Assembly: GCF_029633865.1 (NCBI RefSeq)
Contig: NC_079216.1
Span: 19,995,019 to 20,059,018, forward strand
Origin: Lampris incognitus
Taxonomy: Eukaryota > Chordata > Actinopteri > Lampriformes > Lampridae
DNA length: 64,000 nucleotides
Reading direction: 5' to 3'
Shown: positions 1 to 12,500 of the stretch, in pieces
How positions within the stretch are numbered: the first letter of the stretch is position 1
Layout of the letters: every line of letters begins with the position of its first letter
The notes under the pieces: generated by a model
Told to the model about the DNA's origin: nothing
Seen by the model: the letters and a program-made list of their open reading frames with translations, nothing else
Databases searched by the model: none
Translations under genes and position numbers: made by a program

Positions 1-423
1 TTATCTAGAATCATACCACAAGGTTGTAAACAACTGTTATGTCATGTCACTAATTACAAAATATGATTAATTTCTACACTGCAGTGGGTTTCAATTTTTT
101 GAAAGCGGGGACGCCATTTTGCTCATGACTTAAGACTCTTGCCTGCTTTTGCATACACTCATTTTGTAAGATTTAACCTTGTTTTTGCCGAAAAAAATAA
201 CGTTTTCAACTGACTTGATCAGAAGAGATTCAGATTATTATATATTATTATAATTAATTACTCGTTGTATTTGCAAACCCAGTGGGGTTTAGAGAGTAAG
301 CAAAATGTTTAACTGCTCACATGCCTGAGAGTGACTTTTTTGATCAAAACATTAATCCCAGTGTTTTGAGTAATATTTTTGCTTTGCATACTTATTGCCT
401 AATATCTACCTGTGATCTTCCAG

Positions 424-523
424 GGTCTGACCAACTACAACAACATTTCTGCTGTCATCAATGACTCAGTTTTCCATCCCAGCCAGCTAACCGAAGAGAG
501 AATGCTCTACTTCTGGATATCAG
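424..523 (+). CDS. cetp: CETP exon a
   Basis: Acceptor ttccag at 418-423 and donor gttgac at 524. It opens in phase 0, reads [19 protein letters not shown] and continues to RMLYFWIS, leaving one base for the next exon. This is the central linker side of the C-terminal barrel in the family. Confidence 0.85.
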
Positions 524-3500
524 GTTGACAGTCAAGTCATTTCCTGGAGTTTTGTTTTTCTTTTTTCCTTTTCTTTTCTTTCTTTTTTTTTTGTGGAAGT
601 ACAAGTGTAACTTATTTCAGTGAATAGTGACAATTGAGGGAGAAGAAAGAGCAGACTGACTATATGTTACAACTCTATACTTATATATGTACACCATAGA
701 CCATAAATACGACTGTACACCCAAAACCAGTGGTTCTCAATCTGTTACAGCTGGTTTTATATTATACCAGGTGTATAACCTCCGACTGGAGGGTGAATCA
801 ACTAGCACAAAATTAATGTAATTAATTACATAATTAATTAATACATTTTAATACATAATTAATTACATACATGCTGCCTCTTGGCCAGGTTATTCAAAAA
901 CATGATGTGTTTCACCATTTTGTTTAGTTCTTAGTTTATTATGCTCATACCGCTCCAATAGAACTTTTTCTGTTGTTCTGGGTAACTCGAAATCCTTGAT
1001 GGCCCAGTTGAGTTGTGGCATCCCTCAAGGCTCAGTTCTTAGCCCCTTCTGTTTTCTATATACACGCTGTCTCTTGGCCAGGTTATTCAAAATTAATGTG
1101 TTTTACATTTTTTGTGCTGACGACACTCAGTTGTACATGCCACTAAAACCCACACATACTAGCAGCCTAGCAAATCTCACAACTTGCTCCTCTGATATTA
1201 AATCCTGGATGTCACAACATTTTCTTAAATTTAATGATGAGTTTGAGGTCATTTTCTTCGGTCCCCCAAGTTCCATCAGCCATTTTGGTACTAATCTTGG
1301 TGGTCTATCAAATAGCATTAAGCAGGCTACGACAAAAGTTGTACATGCTTTTATCTTTTCTCAGCATGATTACTGTAAAACACTTTACTTGAGTATCAGC
1401 CAGGGCTCCCTCTACAGTTGGTACAAAATGCCGCTGCTTGCCTCATTACCAGGACAAAGAGACATGATCAAATCAATCATGTGCTTGCCTCCCTACACTG
1501 GCTACCTGTTAGACTTTGAATTAATTTCGAAATTTTATTGCTCAATTTTAAGGCCTTAAACAGTCTTGCTCCTACATACATTTCGGATTTATTGACCTGG
1601 TATATGCCTCCTTGGCCATTAAGATCCGCAGATGGAGCCCTGCTGGTTATTCCCAGATCTCGGTTTGTTACAAAGGCTGATTGGGCTTTTGCTGTTAGAG
1701 CCCCCACACTATGGAACGCTCTTCCTGTTGAACTAAGACAAACCAAGTATCTAGCTTCTTTTAAATCTTATCTTAAAACGTTTCTTTCTATGAAAGCCTT
1801 TACAAATGTTTGATATTTATTTATACTTTTTTTTATTTATACTCTTACTCTTATTTGGTCTTTACTTTTTTCTTATTTTTGCCTTGTCTGGTTTATTTCT
1901 TTGTAAAACACTTAGTAAATTTGTTTTAGAAAAGTAGTATATAAATAAAAGCTATTATTGTCATTATTACTATTGTTGCTAATATTACCTGGCAGAAAAT
2001 AAGACTAGTACTGTATATATCAGGACTGGATTGAGACTCCCTGCTCTAAACTATGGCCTTTTTTAATCAGTTTAACAAAGCATATGATGCTTGTCAGTTG
2101 TTGGACTTTCACAAATTTTCTTTAAAATCTAAATCTGATACAGGAAATTAATGTGCAAATGTACAATAATGAGGATTTCTCCTCTCACTCTAAAAATTCT
2201 CATCTGACTTTTAATTTTAAACTCAGACCAGGTCTTTAACCCAGTGATTACTGCTGCCCAGCAAGATGGACGCTTCCAACTCAACATTTCGGGAGCAGAG
2301 ATAATTGTAAGTAAAGTGTCTCCAAGTGCACTGTAAGAGCATTCAGACAGCATTATTTTTAAATTAAACACAGGTTTTAAAAACATTCATGAAGCATCAT
2401 AACTCTTGAACTTGATATTAAGAACAGATTATTTTCACCCTTGACTTGATTAGTCTTACTTCCATACAGTAAAAGCTGTTGATAATTTATTGCTAATTAA
2501 ATGCTTCTTTTTGTTTTTAACATCTGGGACCACGGGGGCCTTGCAGTTTGCAAAGACAAAACTTTTTGTTTATAGTGAAACAACCTTTTATTTGAGAAAC
2601 AAGGAATAGGATCTTATTTCTTTTGTTTTGGCTACTACCATTAGGGGTCGCCACAGCGGATCATCCATTTCCATCTCTTCCTGTCCTCTGCGTCTTCTTC
2701 TGTCACACCAACCACCTGCATATCCTCCCTCACCACATCCATAAACCTCCTCTTTCGCCTTTCTCTTTTCCACTTGCCTGATGGCTTCATCCAGGCTCTC
2801 CTCAACCTACTCCCTAGTCTCGCTTCAGAAATGTCATCCGTGAACGTCATAGTCCATGGAGACTCCTGCCTGATCTCGTCCGTCAACCTGTCCATCACCG
2901 TTGCAAACAAGAAAGGGCTCAGAGCTGATCCTTGATGTTATCCCACCTCCACTTTGAACCCATCTGTCATCCCTACTGCACACCTCACCACTGTCCCACT
3001 TCCCTTATACATACAGTGCATCCGGAAAGTATTCACAACCCTTCACTTTCCCCACATTTCGTTATGTTACAGCCTTATTCCAAAATTAATTAAATTCCTT
3101 TTTTTTCTCATCAATCTACATACAATACCCCATAATGACAAAGCGAAAAAGGTTTTGTAGAAATTTATTAAAAATAAAAATCTGAAATATTGCATGTACA
3201 TAAGTATTCACACCCTTTACTCAGTACTTGGTTGAGGCACCCTTGGCAGCGATTACAGCCTCAAGTCTTCTTGGGTATGAAGCTACAAGCTTGGCACACC
3301 TATATTTGGGGTATTTCTTCCATTCTTCTCTGCAGATCCTCTCGAACTCTGTAAGGTTAGATGGGGAGCGTCGCTGCACAGCTATTTTCAGGTCTTTCCA
3401 GAGATGTTCAATGGGGTTCAAGTCTGGGCTCTGGCTGGGCCACTCAAGGACATTCACAGACTTGTCCCGAAGCCACTCCTTCGTTGTCTTGGCTGTGTGC

Positions 3501-6500
3501 TTAGGGTTGTTGTCGTGTTGAAAGGTAAACCTTCGCCCCAGTCTGAGGTCCTGAGCACTCTGGAGCAGGTTTTCATCAAGGATCTCTCTGTACTTTGCTC
3601 CATTCAACTTTCCCTCGATCCTGACTAGTCTCCCAGTTCCTGCCGCTGAAAAACATCCCCACAGCATGATGCTGCCACCACCATGCTTCACTGTAGGGAT
3701 GGTATTAGCAAGGTGATGAGAGGTGCCTGGTTTCCTCCAGACCTGACGTTTGGCATTCAGGCCAAAGAGTTCAATCTTGGTTTCATCAGACCAGAGAATC
3801 TTCTTTCTCATGATCTGAGAGTCCTTTAGGTGCTTTCTGGCAAACTCCAAGCGGGCTGTCGTGAGCCTTTTACTGAGCAGAGGCTTCCGTCTGGCCACTC
3901 TACCATAAAGGCCTGATTGGTGGAGTGCTGCAGAGATGGTTGTCCTTCTGGAAGATTCTCCCATCTCCAGAGAGGAACGCTGGAGCTCTGTCAGAGTGAC
4001 CATCGGGTTCTTGGTCACCTCCCTGAGCAAGGCCCTTCTCCCCCGATTGCTCAGTTTGGCTGGGCGGCCAGCTCTAGGAAGAGTCCTGGTGGATCCAAAC
4101 TTCTTCCATTTATGAACGATGGAGACCACTGTGCTCTTTGGGACCTTCAAAGCTGTAGAAATGTTTTTGTACCTTTCCCCAGATCTGTGCCTCGATACAA
4201 TCCTGTCTCGGAAGTCCACAGACAATTCCTTTTACTTCATGGCTTGGTTTCTGCTCTGACACGCACTGTCAACAGTGGGACTTTATATAGACAGGTGTGT
4301 GCCTTTCCAAATCAGGTCCAATCAGTTGAATTTACTACAGGTGGACTCCAATCAAGATGTAGAAACATCTCAAGCATGATCAGTGGAAACAGGATGAACC
4401 TGAGCTCAATTTTGAGTGTCATAGCAAAGGGTGTGAATACTTATGTACATGCAATATTAGTTTTTTATTTTTAATAAATTTGCAAAAGTTTCTACAAAAC
4501 CTTTATCACTTTGTCATTATGGGGTATTGTGTGTAGATTGATGAGAAAAAAAAGGAATTTAATCCATTTTGGAATAAGGCTGTAACATAACAAAATGTGG
4601 GGAAAGTGAAGGGGTGTGAATACTTTTCGGATGCACTGTATCCTGCACCACTCCTACATACTTCTCTGCCACTCCCGACTTCTTCATACAATACCACACC
4701 TCCTCTCTCGGCGCCCTGTCATATGCTTTCTCTAAATCCACGAAGACACAATGTAACTCCGTCTGGCCTTCTCTATACTTCTCCATCAACATTCTCAAAG
4801 CAAACATTGCATCTGTAGTGCTCTTTCATGGTATGAAACCATACTGCTGCTCGCTAATCGTCACCTTTCCTCTTAACCTAGCTTCTATTACTCCTTCCCA
4901 TATCTTCATGCTGTGGCTGATCAACTTTATACCTCTGTAATTGCTACAGTTCTGCACATCACCCTTATTCTTGAAAATAGGTACCAGTATACTTCTTCTC
5001 CACTCCTCAGGCATCCTCTCACTTTCCAAGATTGTGTTAAACAATCTAGTTAAAAACCCCACTGCTATCTCTCCTAAATATCTCCATGCCTCCACAGGTC
5101 TGTCATCTGAACCAACCACCTTTCCAATCTTCATCCTCTTCATAGCTGCCATCACTTCCTCCTTGCTAATCTGCCGCACTTCCTGGTTCACTATCCCCAC
5201 ATCATCCAACTCTCTCTCGCTCTCATTTTCTTCATTCATCAGTCCCTCAAAGTACTCCTTCCACCTTCTCAACACACTCTCCTCCCTTGTCAGCCATTTC
5301 CATCTCTATCCTTCATCATCCTAACCTGCTACACATCCTTCCCAGCTCGCTCCCTGTCTAGCCAATCAGTATGAGTCCTTTTCTCCTTTCATAGCGCTAA
5401 CCTAACAGTGGTGGAATGAACTCCCCACTGATGTCAGGATAGCAGAGTCGCTGCCCATCTTTCGGCGCAGGTTGAAAACTCACCTCTTCAAGAACTACTA
5501 CCCTGTTACTTGTTCTTAGCACTTACTGTATCACTCATAAAAAAAAAAACTCTTTCTTGCGCTTTTACTTTAGCACTGGTTTTGCTCTTAGATGCTTGTT
5601 TAGATGCACTTGTGACCTCTGATGACTAGTAGTTCTCCTGATTTCCTACGTTAAATGCACTTATTGTAAGTCGCTTTGGATAAAAGCATTGGCTAAATGA
5701 CTGTAATGTAATGTAACCTCTCATACAACTCACCATACGCCTTTTCCTTTGTCTTCACCACCTCTGTGTTCACCTTATATCACATCTCCTTGTACCCCTG
5801 TCCACTTTCTTCATCTCTCTGACTATCCCACTTCTTCGCCAGTCTCTTCTTCCATATACTTTGCTGTACTTCCTCATTCCACCACCAAGTCTCCTTGTCT
5901 TCCTTCCTCTGTCCAGATGACACACCAAGATATATGTATGGAATAGGATGGAAAAAAGAATAGAAGATAGAAATTTTGGTCTGCAAATAAGAGATCATCT
6001 TACATCTGTTTAACATTTAGTGGAAGGAAAGAGTCTTGCAAACTCATATGCCTTGAGGTCCACTTTGTGTCTCGTTTGCTTTGTCTTGACATTATGTTGA
6101 CAAATATATTTTCAGGAACTATTCAAGACAGAGCTGTCCACTCCCATGCCTGAATTCATAAGCCAGGTAATAAGAAAAACTTGCTCTGTCCTGAACACAC
6201 ACATACAGACAATCTCTATCTGCATGTGCAACCATATGGTACAGTCCAAAATTGGAAATATAAATCAAACATATGTTCAAAAAATATGCTAGATTAATGC
6301 CACGAATCTGTTTCTCATCTGGAAAAGGCATTTATCTTAAATTGCTTATAAGAACACATAAATATACATTTATTCTTTTATTTCTTTTGGTATTTGCATC
6401 TGTTTTTAACACTTGCATTTGCTTTTAACCCTCTGTGTGTGCCAGTGTCTAATAGTGTCAGGTTCTCCAGAGCTTAGGGTGTGGAGTTCTTCTGTCCCCC

Positions 6501-9500
6501 ACTTCAAAACCTCTGGCCTGGGTGCCAGGGTCAGGGCACAAGCCTCCGGGGAGCTCCACTGTGGAAGTCCACGCTCACCTACATTCTCCTTTCAAACGGT
6601 CAGACACAGTTGTACATATTTTTTTCATAGTACATTAGGTTTGTCCTGTTGCTAAAGGGTGGGGTCATTTTGTAATTTCATGTAGACTACCTTTACTGCT
6701 TCATCATGCCTTCACTTATTTGAATTACACAGGCATTTAAAGGCCACTGAGGCAAATGTATTAATTTGTGATAATTGGCTACACAAATAAAATTGACTTG
6801 ACATCCAGTTACAGCTACTGAAGGTCTTGGCGGGGGGGGGGGGTGCTGCTGATTGACCCAGATACCATCAGCAGAAAAATTCTGATTAGCCCATTTCCAG
6901 TTCCATTACTATATGAACCCACTTTTTGCAAAGACATAGTAGTCCAAGTTTATAATGATGACTTAGAAATTATTACTATTATTCCCGTAAATAAAAAAGT
7001 TTTAAAAAAATTATTATTAGTACCAAAATTCTTTCCATATTTTTTCTTAGGCCTTCACTGAATACCTTGAAGGCACAGAGGGTCCCCCTCTGTCACCACA
7101 CTGCATTTCACTAAATAATCACTTTAACTCTGTTTAATTATCATATTTTTATCCTTTAATATTTTTATTCTTTATCTTATTCTTCTTATAAATATTATTT
7201 TAATGTTCTTCTTGCCATTTATCATTTTATCTTGTTCTGTATCTCTTTTTAATGTCTTTTCATGCCTTTATCTAAACCACTTTGTATATGAAATGTGCTA
7301 TATGAATAAACTTGCCTTGCTTTGCCTTGCCTTACCCATCCAATAAAAACAGGATCATATGGCTTAGATGGGAAAACATGTTTTTTTTATTGTCTCATCA
7401 TTGTAACAAAAATAAATAAAAATGGTGCTCCAGTGCAAAAAGGTGTGGTAAAAGTTGTTAAAGATGGTGGGGTAGACTGGTTGGGATTGATAATGCTGCA
7501 GGTCTACAATAGTTTAACCTATAACCCTGTGTGCATGTTATTCTGCATTGTCTGAGAAGGAGCAGGAGGTGGTAACACTCATTATGAAGTTTGTTTATGT
7601 GCTTGTCTATGATATGACTCTTTCTTCTTTGTGATGTAGGAAGTGGAAGTGCTGGTCACAGCTTCCTATGCTGACAAGAGACTCTTTCTCAATGGCAACG
7701 CCTCAGAGTAAGATCTCTCATTAATACACTTTACCCTTCACAGTTATAGGAATGCATGTTATTGCGAGGGTGTAACAGTAGTATAGCACTCCAAAGACAC
7801 CCAACTGAAGAAGCAATCTGCCACAAAAATTGAGAAATCTTAAGCTTAAAGCTCGAATGTGGGACTTGAATATCCGTGAAATTGAAGCCCTTGCCAAACG
7901 AGTTCACACAATGAGGATTAAGCCAATCACCACCAGATAAATCTCTCTGTATTTCACAGAATACCAGACATTCAAATCTGGTGTCTGGGGCAACTGCTAT
8001 GGACTAGTCGGGGTCTAGGGGTTAAGGGTTAAACACGCAATACAATACTAGTCCTAACCTGAGTGTGTAGAAAAGATGGAAACGAGGGAAGAAACAGGAA
8101 GATGGACTGATTTCCAAGACGAGAAAAATAGCCGGGAGGTGGGCTAGCTTACCAAGGTAACAGGCTAGCAGTTAGCAGGTCCCTCCGACAAGGCTTCGGC
8201 CGCGTGGGTCTCGGCTCCCATAAGCGGCGGACTCCATCTTGGTATTTTAGTTTGTTTAGTTTAGTTTGCAAACTGCCACCATTAACTAATTCCAGGGGAT
8301 ACACCGGCACCTCACAGTGACGTCCTCTTATAAACGCTGCTTAACCACGCCTCCAATCATTTCTCAATGAAAATCAGTCCAAGTAAGTAATAAAAGGAAG
8401 AGGGAAAAAGGCAGCTATAACCCCTGTCACGTCTAACAGCAACAGTCTCACACTGCATTCCTGCGCTGGCACACTGGAAGTGATGTGTAGTGATGCATTT
8501 TATGTAGACCAGCAATGATTGTCTTGCCAGAGCTAAACTTTCATGTGACGAAAGCGTTTGTATGCCTCCGATTGGCTTCCCTTCAGAGCTTTCTGCTAGA
8601 AAGCTTCTGGGCTTGGATGCTCTGGCAGAAAACCCTAAGAAGCATCCAAGAAGAGTTTCTGATGCTCCAGAGAAACAAGATTAGGTTAAATCCTGGTATA
8701 TAACTGGACCACGACTACATTTATAAAGCAGCTGTTTTGACAACGGTTCCATGAACAGCTGATGACATAATAGAAAACTTCACGCAGATTCATTTTGAAA
8801 GAGCAACAGCCAATGTTGGAAACTCCAACTCGGCCGTCTGACCAATGGTGAAACTCCATCACTCACTCAGGCACTCACTCACAGACAACCGCATGTGTAG
8901 GACTGGCCCTGCTGTTGCGGTCCAGCCAAAAAGAAACTTGGAGTTCAGTGGAAAGATTAAGCAAAATAACAGAAAGCGATCGACAGGAAGGACAAACATG
9001 AATAACCACTGATGTAGCTTTTACACGTAGAGCACTGACAGAAGAAAAGTAATTACTCTCAGCACCAGCTCTATTGTAATAGCTATAGAGCTATTACAAT
9101 AGAGTGCGTGACAATGGTGAGGTGTGACAATGATGAGGTGTGTGGTTGGAATGACAGATGGGTTCAAGGTGGAGGTGGCATTTCATCAAGGATCGGCTCT
9201 GAGCCCTTTCTTGTTTGCAATGATGATGGGCAGGTGACGGATGAGATCAGGCAGGAGTCTCCATGGACTATGATGTTTGCGGATGACATTGTGATCTGTA
9301 GCGAGAGTAGGGTGCAGGTTGAGGAGAGCCTGGAGAGGTGGAGGTATGCACTGGAGAAAAGAGGAATGAAAGCCAATTGGAGCAAGATGGAATACCTATG
9401 CATGAATGAGAGGGAGGACAGTGGAATGATGAGGATGCAAGGAGTAGAGGTGATGAAGGCCTATGAGTTTAAATACTTGGGGTCAGCTGTCCAAAGTAAC

Positions 9501-12500
9501 GGGGAGTGCAGAAGAGAGGTGAAGAAGAGAGTGCAGGCAGGGTGGAGTGGAGTGTCAGGAGTGGTTTGCGACAGAAGGGTACCAGCAAGAGTTAAAGGGA
9601 AGGTTTACAAGATGGTTGTGAGACCAGCTATGTTATATGGTTTGAGACAGTGGCACTGATGAAAAGACAGGAGGCAGAGCTAGATTTTCATTAGGGGTGA
9701 TGAAGAAGGACAGGATTAGGAATGATTATATTAGAGGGACTGCTCAGGGTGGACAGTTTTGAGACAAAGCAAGAGAGGCAAGATTGAGATGGCTTGGACA
9801 TGTGTGGAGGAGAGATGCTGGGTATATTGAGAGAAGGATACTGAATATGGAGCTGCCAGGCAAGAGGAAAAGAAGCAGGCCAAAGAAGAGGTTTATGGAC
9901 GTGGTGAGGGAAGACATGCTGGTGGCTGGTGTGACAGAGGAAGATGCAGAAGACAGGAAGAAATGGAAACGGATGATCTGCTGTGGCAACCCCTAACAGG
10001 AACAGCTGAAAGTAGTAGTAGTAGTAGTAGTAGATATTAGTTAACAAGCTAAGTGTAACAAGTTTACGCTTCAAAACTTCAGAGTGACATTAATCCAACT
10101 ACTTCAAACTAACCTTGATTTAAGGCTTCAAATTTACACACACCACATAAGGCACATACATTTTATACCCTGAACCTCTGAGGCTGCATAAAAACACAGG
10201 ATGCACAAATTAAAATAAATTTCCATGGTTCACAGGCAAATAACCGAGATTGGCTAACCACGTTTTTCCCATAGCCACATGCTGACCTAGCTAGCGTCAG
10301 CCCATGGGAATTTACATGTTATTAGCCTCGCAGCTAACGGCCATCTTTTTCGCTCCGTGTTTCTTGACAATTTTCACTTCCATGAGCATCTACCAACCTT
10401 ATCACACTCACTGCTGAGCAGACTAAATCCCACCATAATCCTGCTGGTGCAGCACAGTCGAATTTCAGCGTCTTTTGCACACTTGCAGCCAACAAAAGGT
10501 TTAAACAAGCTGCTCACTCTCTCTGGCAAAAAACGACAAGATGTCGGGCTGCTGTAGAGAACCTCTGCTGACTGGCTACCCTGCACCAGAGTAGACCACC
10601 TGATTGGCTCACTTCAGTGTTAATCACAGAAACAGTCGAGAAAAATCCTGATATCTTTCACAATAAAATGTCAGTATTATCTCATAACTTTTTAAAATGT
10701 AAAACTACACCTGCACTACACGAACCACTACTGTAATCTGCTCAAAAAGAATTTGACTTCCCAAAAACAAATATGGCAGAGGAGGGATTCCTTCAAAAGA
10801 AACAAAATATCAGAGGAGTGTTCACTAGGCCTGGGCTACACACATCCTTCCCAGCTCGCTCCTTCTGTCTAGCTCTAACCAATCGGTACAAATCCTTTTC
10901 TCCTTCCTTAGTGTCCACCTTCCTCCACTCTTATACGTCACCCTGTGTTCTGCCGTCTTCTTGAAATATGTATTCACCACAGCCATTTCCATCCTTTTTG
11001 CAAAATCCACCATCATCTGCCCTTCTACATTCCTCTCCTTGACACCAAACCTACCCATCACCTCCTCATCACCTTCATTCCCTTCACCAACATGCCCACT
11101 GAAGTCTTCTCCAATCACCATTCTCTTCTCGTTGGGGACACTCTCCACCACTTCATCTAACTCACTCCAGAATTCTTCTTTCTCTTCCATCTCACACCCA
11201 ACTTGCGGGGCATATGCACTGACAGCAATCATCATCACACCTTCGATTTCCAGCTTCATTCTCATCACTGTGTCCGACACTTCACCTCCAACACATTCTT
11301 GACATACTCTTACTTCAGGAATACCCCTACCCCATTTCTCCTCCCATCCACACCATGGTAGAAGAGTTTGAACCCACCTCTGATGCTCCTGGCCTTACTC
11401 CTCTTCCACCTGGTCTCTTTCACACACAGTATATCGCTCCATCTTATCAGCCTGTTCTCTCCTTTTACCAGTCATAGTGCCAACATTCAAAGTTCTGCTT
11501 CTCACCTCCACACTCCTACCCTTCCTCGTCTCCCATGGACATGGACATGCCTTCCCCCTCTCCTTCTCCCAATAGTAGCATAGTTTCCACCGGCACATTG
11601 CTGGCCAACAGTACAACTGGTGGTCATTGGTAACCCAGGTCTCGACCGATCCAGTATGGAAATCTGATTTATGCGCCGCATAGTTAATTTGGCAGATGCT
11701 TTATGCTGGACGCCCTTCCTGAGGCAACACCCCCCCCCCCCCCGATTTATCTGGGCCTGGGACCGGCACTAAGAATGCATTGGCTTGTATATCCCCATTG
11801 GCTGGGTCACCAAATTAAAGCCTTATTAATTTAGAAATATTGTGTACTATTCTCCAATAGCCATGATTGAGGAATGATGCTTACCTCCTCATAAAAACTA
11901 GCCAAACAGTTAAAAATTCTATGGCAGCCATGTTCAAAGAACTAAAAGACATAAATGAACGATATATGAATCCTTTCTATTTATCATTATTCTTGATCAT
12001 TGCAGTCATTTTCATTATCAAGGCTAAAATATGTTGTATTAATATTGTAGTATTGTATTATGTGTTTGAAGATAATTCTTATGATTTGTCCCTTCTCTAG
12101 AATCTCTATACTCCGGGCAGAGCTATTATCAGACAATCAACAGGTGAGGTTTTTGCTTCCATTTATTTTTTCATCTAAAACTGGGCTTTTACATATAAAT
12201 GAATGTTCTTGACATTAAAGCTCTTGCTAAACGAGTTCACACAATGATGACTAAGCCTATCACCGCCAGATAAATCTCTCTCTGACTTAATAATAAAAAC
12301 ATGAGATGAAATTAGACAATGTTTAGGGCTTCCTTTGCATAGTATAGTTCCTGATACAAAATACAGTATATATTACTGAGATTAAAACTGGAATGTGGGA
12401 CTTTTACATATAAATGAATGTCTGTGACATTCAAGCCCTTGCCGAACGAGTTCACACAATGAGGATTTAAAACTATCACGACCAGGTAAATCTCTCTGTA

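Larger units (their letters stand above)
2627..5935 (-). mobile_element. RTE-like LINE copy a, interrupted by Tc1 and an L2 tail
   Basis: Read on the - strand from 5935 to 2627. It starts with [16 protein letters not shown] near 5890, continues with the reverse-transcriptase start [16 protein letters not shown] (5275 downward) and [16 protein letters not shown], and ends with the C-terminal block [20 protein letters not shown] (near 2760-2680) and the 3' end ggggtcgcc. The catalytic FxDD region (FTDD, near 2850) is fused directly to the C-terminal basic block, so there is an internal deletion near 2800. Insertions: Tc1 at 3014-4638 and an L2-type tail at 5400-5715. The family is multicopy here (seven copies) and resembles the RTE-type elements whose proteins are often annotated as craniofacial development protein 2-like. 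Confidence 0.8.

Noticed and set aside
1..423. An additional upstream CETP exon
   Set aside because: Only AT-rich intron-like sequence; no frame with CETP-like residues between plausible splice sites.
3917..4474. 185-codon + strand frame
   Set aside because: Shadow of the Tc1 transposase gene on the opposite strand, extending into the TIR.
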